DNA of 8,736 bases from an uncultured Verrucomicrobiota bacterium (GTDB lineage: Bacteria > Verrucomicrobiota > Verrucomicrobiia > Opitutales > Opitutaceae). The DNA lies in assembly GCA_903919625.1 (NCBI GenBank), contig CAIXIZ010000291.1, positions 1 through 8,736 of the forward strand, written 5' to 3'. The position numbers and the translations under genes are program-made. The notes under the pieces were generated by a model. That model did no database searches. It was not told the origin of the DNA and was given only the letters and a program-made list of their open reading frames with translations. This document shows positions 6,784 to 8,736 of the stretch, one piece after another (position 1 is the first letter of the stretch; each line of letters starts with the position of its first letter).

Positions 6784-7248
6784 ATGGAAAAACCAAACAT
6801 TCCTGACGAAATTTTCCTCGGCGGCAGCAAGGCGTATGCGTGGCGCACGGACTGGCGGGTGAACGGCTGGCTGATGGTGGCCGTGCTCATGTCGGGCGCG
6901 GGCGACTTTTTTTTCGCGGATCAAGTGCGACACCTGAACGTCGCCGGGCGGACGTTAATCGTGCTGGCTCCGTTCTTCGTCCTCCTGTGCTGGATGCGCA
7001 ATCTCGCGCGGTGGATTCGCGGCATGGACGAGTTGCACCGCCGCATCACGCTGGCTGCGGTGCTTTTTGCGGTGAGCGCGACATTTTTCTTCGTCATGCT
7101 CTGGCATCGCCTGGAGGTGGCGGGCTTTTTTGAGGCGATCTGCCCCGGACGCAGGAGCTGGGACATCGGCACGCTGGGCCACGGGTTTTTGCTGATGACG
7201 CTGTTTTATATTGTCGGCCACACCCTTTTCAACCGCCGTTACCAATAG
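6784..7248 (+). CDS. Small four-helix membrane protein of unknown function (first of a related pair)
   Basis: 154 residues with hydrophobic stretches near 27-44, 57-74, 88-107 and 130-148, so probably four membrane helices. Between helices 2 and 3 is the charged motif GMDELHRRI (80-88), and the protein ends in NRRYQ. The next gene has the matching GLDEMKRKI and ends in WRRYR, so the two appear to be diverged paralogues. Small membrane proteins with a DE(L/M)xRRI-type loop commonly sit beside short XRE regulators in several phyla, but I know of no assigned function. The ATG at 6784 is preferred over an in-frame TTG at 6748, which lies within the -35 hexamer and would translate the promoter. 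First gene of a probable three-gene operon. I cannot name the Pfam family. Confidence 0.8.
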   Translation: MEKPNIPDEIFLGGSKAYAWRTDWRVNGWLMVAVLMSGAGDFFFADQVRHLNVAGRTLIVLAPFFVLLCWMRNLARWIRGMDELHRRITLAAVLFAVSATFFFVMLWHRLEVAGFFEAICPGRRSWDIGTLGHGFLLMTLFYIVGHTLFNRRYQ

Positions 7249-7265
7249 CATTTATGGAATCGACC

Positions 7266-7628
7266 ATGAAACAAAATCTTTGGCGGATGACCCTCGGATT
7301 CATCACCTATGGGTTGGTACTGGGGGCGCTGAACTATTTTTATGCAGAGCACCTGCGGTATAAATACTGGCTGGTGCTGCTGCCGCTCCTGCCGATTCTC
7401 CACCTTGCAGCCACCATCGTCCGGGTGGTTGCTGGGCTGGACGAGATGAAAAGGAAAATTGTCACCGAGGCGATGGCCTTTTCCGGTCTTGCGACGGGTT
7501 TCACCTGTTTTGCCTACCTGTTCATCCGCGACATGGGGGCTCCGGAATTTCGTCCGGAATGGGCGTATTTCATCCTGTGGGCCTATTATGGGATCGGGTT
7601 GTATTTTTCATGGCGGAGGTATCGGTGA
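7266..7628 (+). CDS. Small four-helix membrane protein of unknown function (second of the pair, next to the XRE regulator)
   Basis: 120 residues with hydrophobic stretches near 9-26, 34-52, 66-86 and 99-115. The charged loop GLDEMKRKIVTEAMAFSG (57-74) corresponds to GMDELHRRITLAAVLFAV in the preceding protein. The C-terminus WRRYR is basic and probably cytoplasmic. This shorter member looks like the usual partner of small XRE regulators. The ATG at 7266 has GGAA eight bases upstream. An ATG at 7254 would add four residues and cannot be excluded. The gene follows its paralogue by 5-17 bases, and its stop overlaps the start of the regulator, so all three should be one transcript. It has no catalytic motif that I recognise; sensor, transporter and regulator-partner roles are all open. 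Confidence 0.8.
   Translation: MKQNLWRMTLGFITYGLVLGALNYFYAEHLRYKYWLVLLPLLPILHLAATIVRVVAGLDEMKRKIVTEAMAFSGLATGFTCFAYLFIRDMGAPEFRPEWAYFILWAYYGIGLYFSWRRYR
7615..7619 (+). promoter_or_regulatory. Shine-Dalgarno site of the XRE regulator
   Basis: GGAGG lies five bases before the GTG at 7625, inside the last codons of the preceding membrane-protein gene. It is the clearest ribosome site in the window and fixes the regulator start at the GTG rather than at in-frame ATGs at 7559 or 7610. Confidence 0.8.
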
Positions 7629-7819
7629 AAAACAAATTGCGCGAACTGCGTGCGGCCAGGGACTGGTCGCAGGCCGATCTGGCGGACAAGCTCGGCGTCT
7701 CCCGGCAGACGGTGAATGCCATCGAGACCGGGAAATACGACCCCAGCCTGCCGCTGGCCTTCAAGGTCGCGCGGCTGTTCAGGCAGCCGATCGAGGCAAT
7801 CTTTGCGTCCGATGAGTGA
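7625..7819 (+). CDS. Small XRE/Cro-CI family helix-turn-helix transcriptional regulator
   Basis: 64 residues consisting of little more than one HTH_3 domain. It starts KNKLRELRAARDWSQADLA. The helix-turn-helix spans about 16-35, with recognition helix SRQTVNAIETG (26-36), followed by YDPSLPLAFKVARLF and a short acidic tail. Regulators of this compact type are widespread and sit in operons with small membrane proteins. The GTG start overlaps the upstream TGA in a GTGA arrangement and has GGAGG at the right distance, implying coupled translation. With no sensor domain, any signal would have to come from a partner, plausibly one of the membrane proteins. Autoregulation through the 6744-6773 repeats is inferred, not shown. 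Confidence 0.92.
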   Translation: MKNKLRELRAARDWSQADLADKLGVSRQTVNAIETGKYDPSLPLAFKVARLFRQPIEAIFASDE

Positions 7820-7828
7820 AGGCCGGCG

Positions 7829-7877
7829 CAAGGCACGGCCGCCAGGTCAACGGCCTGGCGTAGCGAGGGCGACCTTG
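7829..7877. repeat. GC-rich imperfect inverted repeat in the convergent gap, possible bidirectional terminator
   Basis: Inner arms CGCCAGG (7840-7846) and CCTGGCG (7854-7860) enclose a seven-base loop. Outer arms CAAGG (7829-7833) and CCTTG (7873-7877) also pair, leaving an unequal internal loop. It lies between the convergent XRE and phosphofructokinase genes. There is no T-run on either side, so it is not a standard intrinsic terminator. It could be a dispersed extragenic palindrome. A small hairpin, GGAG/CTCC (7877-7889), follows just after. Confidence 0.5.
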
Positions 7878-7891
7878 GAGGATTTCTCCGC

Positions 7892-8736
7892 TCAGGTGGT
7901 TTCGTAGGCGGGCAGCAGCTTGTCCACGCTGACTTTTTCAAGCTGGGCAAACACGGGCAGTCCGGCGTCATGCGGCACCACGGTTTCGCCCTGGATGAGC
8001 GGCGTGGCATAGCGCACAAACTGGTGGTTCATGCTCACGCCGTCCTCGTTGATCCATTCCCGGGGAAGTTTTTTCACGCCGTTGGCGATGTCGGCGAGCG
8101 GAGCCAGGCCGGTTTCACAGGTATAGTGGTCGCCGTCACCGCGGACCAGCGTGACCATCTTGTCGGTCGCACCATTGACGGCGGCCTTGACGGCGGCCTG
8201 GCCGGCGAGGAAGGCCTCGTCCGCATCGGTCTTGGAGCCGGCGTGGGCGGCGGCGCGCTGGGTGATGCCCAGTTTGGCCGCGCGGGCCTTCACCCCGGGG
8301 AGGTGCTGCTCAACGAGACTCTTGAGGTAGTCGCCGGCACCGCCCAGCTGGGCGTGGCCGAAGGCATCGGTCGTTTCGGCGGCGGACAGGTAATTGCCAT
8401 CGGCGTCGATCAGTCCCTCGCCGACCACGATCAGGCAGTAGCGCTCGCGCTTGAGGACACGCTGGACATCGGCGACGAATTTTTCCGGCGAAAAGGCGAC
8501 CTCGGGCAGATAGATCAGGTGCGGCGGATCATTCGGGTGCTCGCGGCGTTTGGCGAGGGAGGCTCCGGCGGCGATCCAGCCGGCGTTGCGGCCCATGACC
8601 TCAAGCACGGAGACCAGGTCATGCTGGCCCATGGCGGCGTGGTCGCAGGCGAGCTCGCGGACGGTGGCGGAAATGAACTTGATGACGCTGCCGTAGCCGG
8701 GGCAGTGATCCGTGGCGGGCAGGTCGTTGTCGATGG
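7892..8736 (-). CDS. pfp: 6-phosphofructokinase family protein, probably PPi-dependent (5' end outside window)
   Basis: The frame is open from the right edge to the TGA at 7894-7892, giving 281 residues of the C-terminal part. The first visible residues, IDNDLPATDHCPGYGS, are the PFK catalytic TIDND block with its catalytic aspartate and the phosphate-binding region. Next come MGRNAGWIAAG, the fructose-6-phosphate binding motif, LIYLPEVAFSPEKF, and VVGEG. The protein phosphorylates fructose 6-phosphate in glycolysis. The TDHxPGYGS and PE-x-x-F-x-x-x-KF features suggest the PPi-dependent class rather than the ATP-dependent enzyme. The deciding residues (GGDD versus GGDG, and the residue just before TIDND) lie outside the window. 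An ATG at 8632 is internal and is not the gene start. The gene converges on the XRE regulator. Confidence 0.88.
   Translation of the reverse strand, partial: IDNDLPATDHCPGYGSVIKFISATVRELACDHAAMGQHDLVSVLEVMGRNAGWIAAGASLAKRREHPNDPPHLIYLPEVAFSPEKFVADVQRVLKRERYCLIVVGEGLIDADGNYLSAAETTDAFGHAQLGGAGDYLKSLVEQHLPGVKARAAKLGITQRAAAHAGSKTDADEAFLAGQAAVKAAVNGATDKMVTLVRGDGDHYTCETGLAPLADIANGVKKLPREWINEDGVSMNHQFVRYATPLIQGETVVPHDAGLPVFAQLEKVSVDKLLPAYETT

Noticed and set aside
7559..7624. A longer start for the XRE regulator (ATG at 7559 or 7610)
   Set aside because: The GTG at 7625 has GGAGG at ideal spacing and gives the usual N-terminus of the family. The extra residues are only the out-of-frame end of the membrane protein gene.

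Overview
This is a GC-rich, gene-dense chromosomal window. It encodes outer-membrane lipoprotein machinery (a LolD-type ATPase and a lipoprotein), RNase Y, a short QueF and a probable PPi-type phosphofructokinase. Shine-Dalgarno sequences are mostly weak or absent. I infer a Gram-negative of the Verrucomicrobiota, probably Opitutales/Opitutaceae. That is judged from gene content and style, not from a database match. No rRNA, tRNA, CRISPR array, transposase or phage gene was seen.

Layout. (1) 1-2934, minus strand: an envelope cluster read leftwards. It holds a NamZ/DUF1343 exo-muramidase-like lipoprotein, a LolD-type lipoprotein-export ATPase, and a Gfo/Idh/MocA oxidoreductase that overlaps lolD by 14 bases and runs off the left edge. 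The oxidoreductase resembles those found beside lipid A genes. (2) 3075-6666, plus strand: housekeeping genes rarA (replication-fork AAA+ ATPase), rny (RNase Y, TTG start) and queF (queuosine precursor reductase). The rny-queF gap carries two oppositely oriented clusters of a GRCTGAAN octamer, the second ending directly at the queF start codon. (3) 6784-7819, plus strand: a compact module of two related four-helix membrane proteins of no named function, then a 64-residue XRE-type regulator. The regulator start (GTG) overlaps the preceding stop and has a perfect GGAGG ribosome site. A duplicated ATGCTTKACA element with a consensus -35 hexamer lies just upstream and may be the module's operator. 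(4) 7892 to the right edge, minus strand: the C-terminal part of a phosphofructokinase, convergent with the module across a 72-base gap that contains a GC-rich imperfect inverted repeat.

Most of the window is ordinary core genome. The parts worth a second look are the membrane-protein/XRE module with its operator-like repeats, the octamer clusters around the queF start, and the oxidoreductase next to lolD, which may act in lipid A sugar synthesis.
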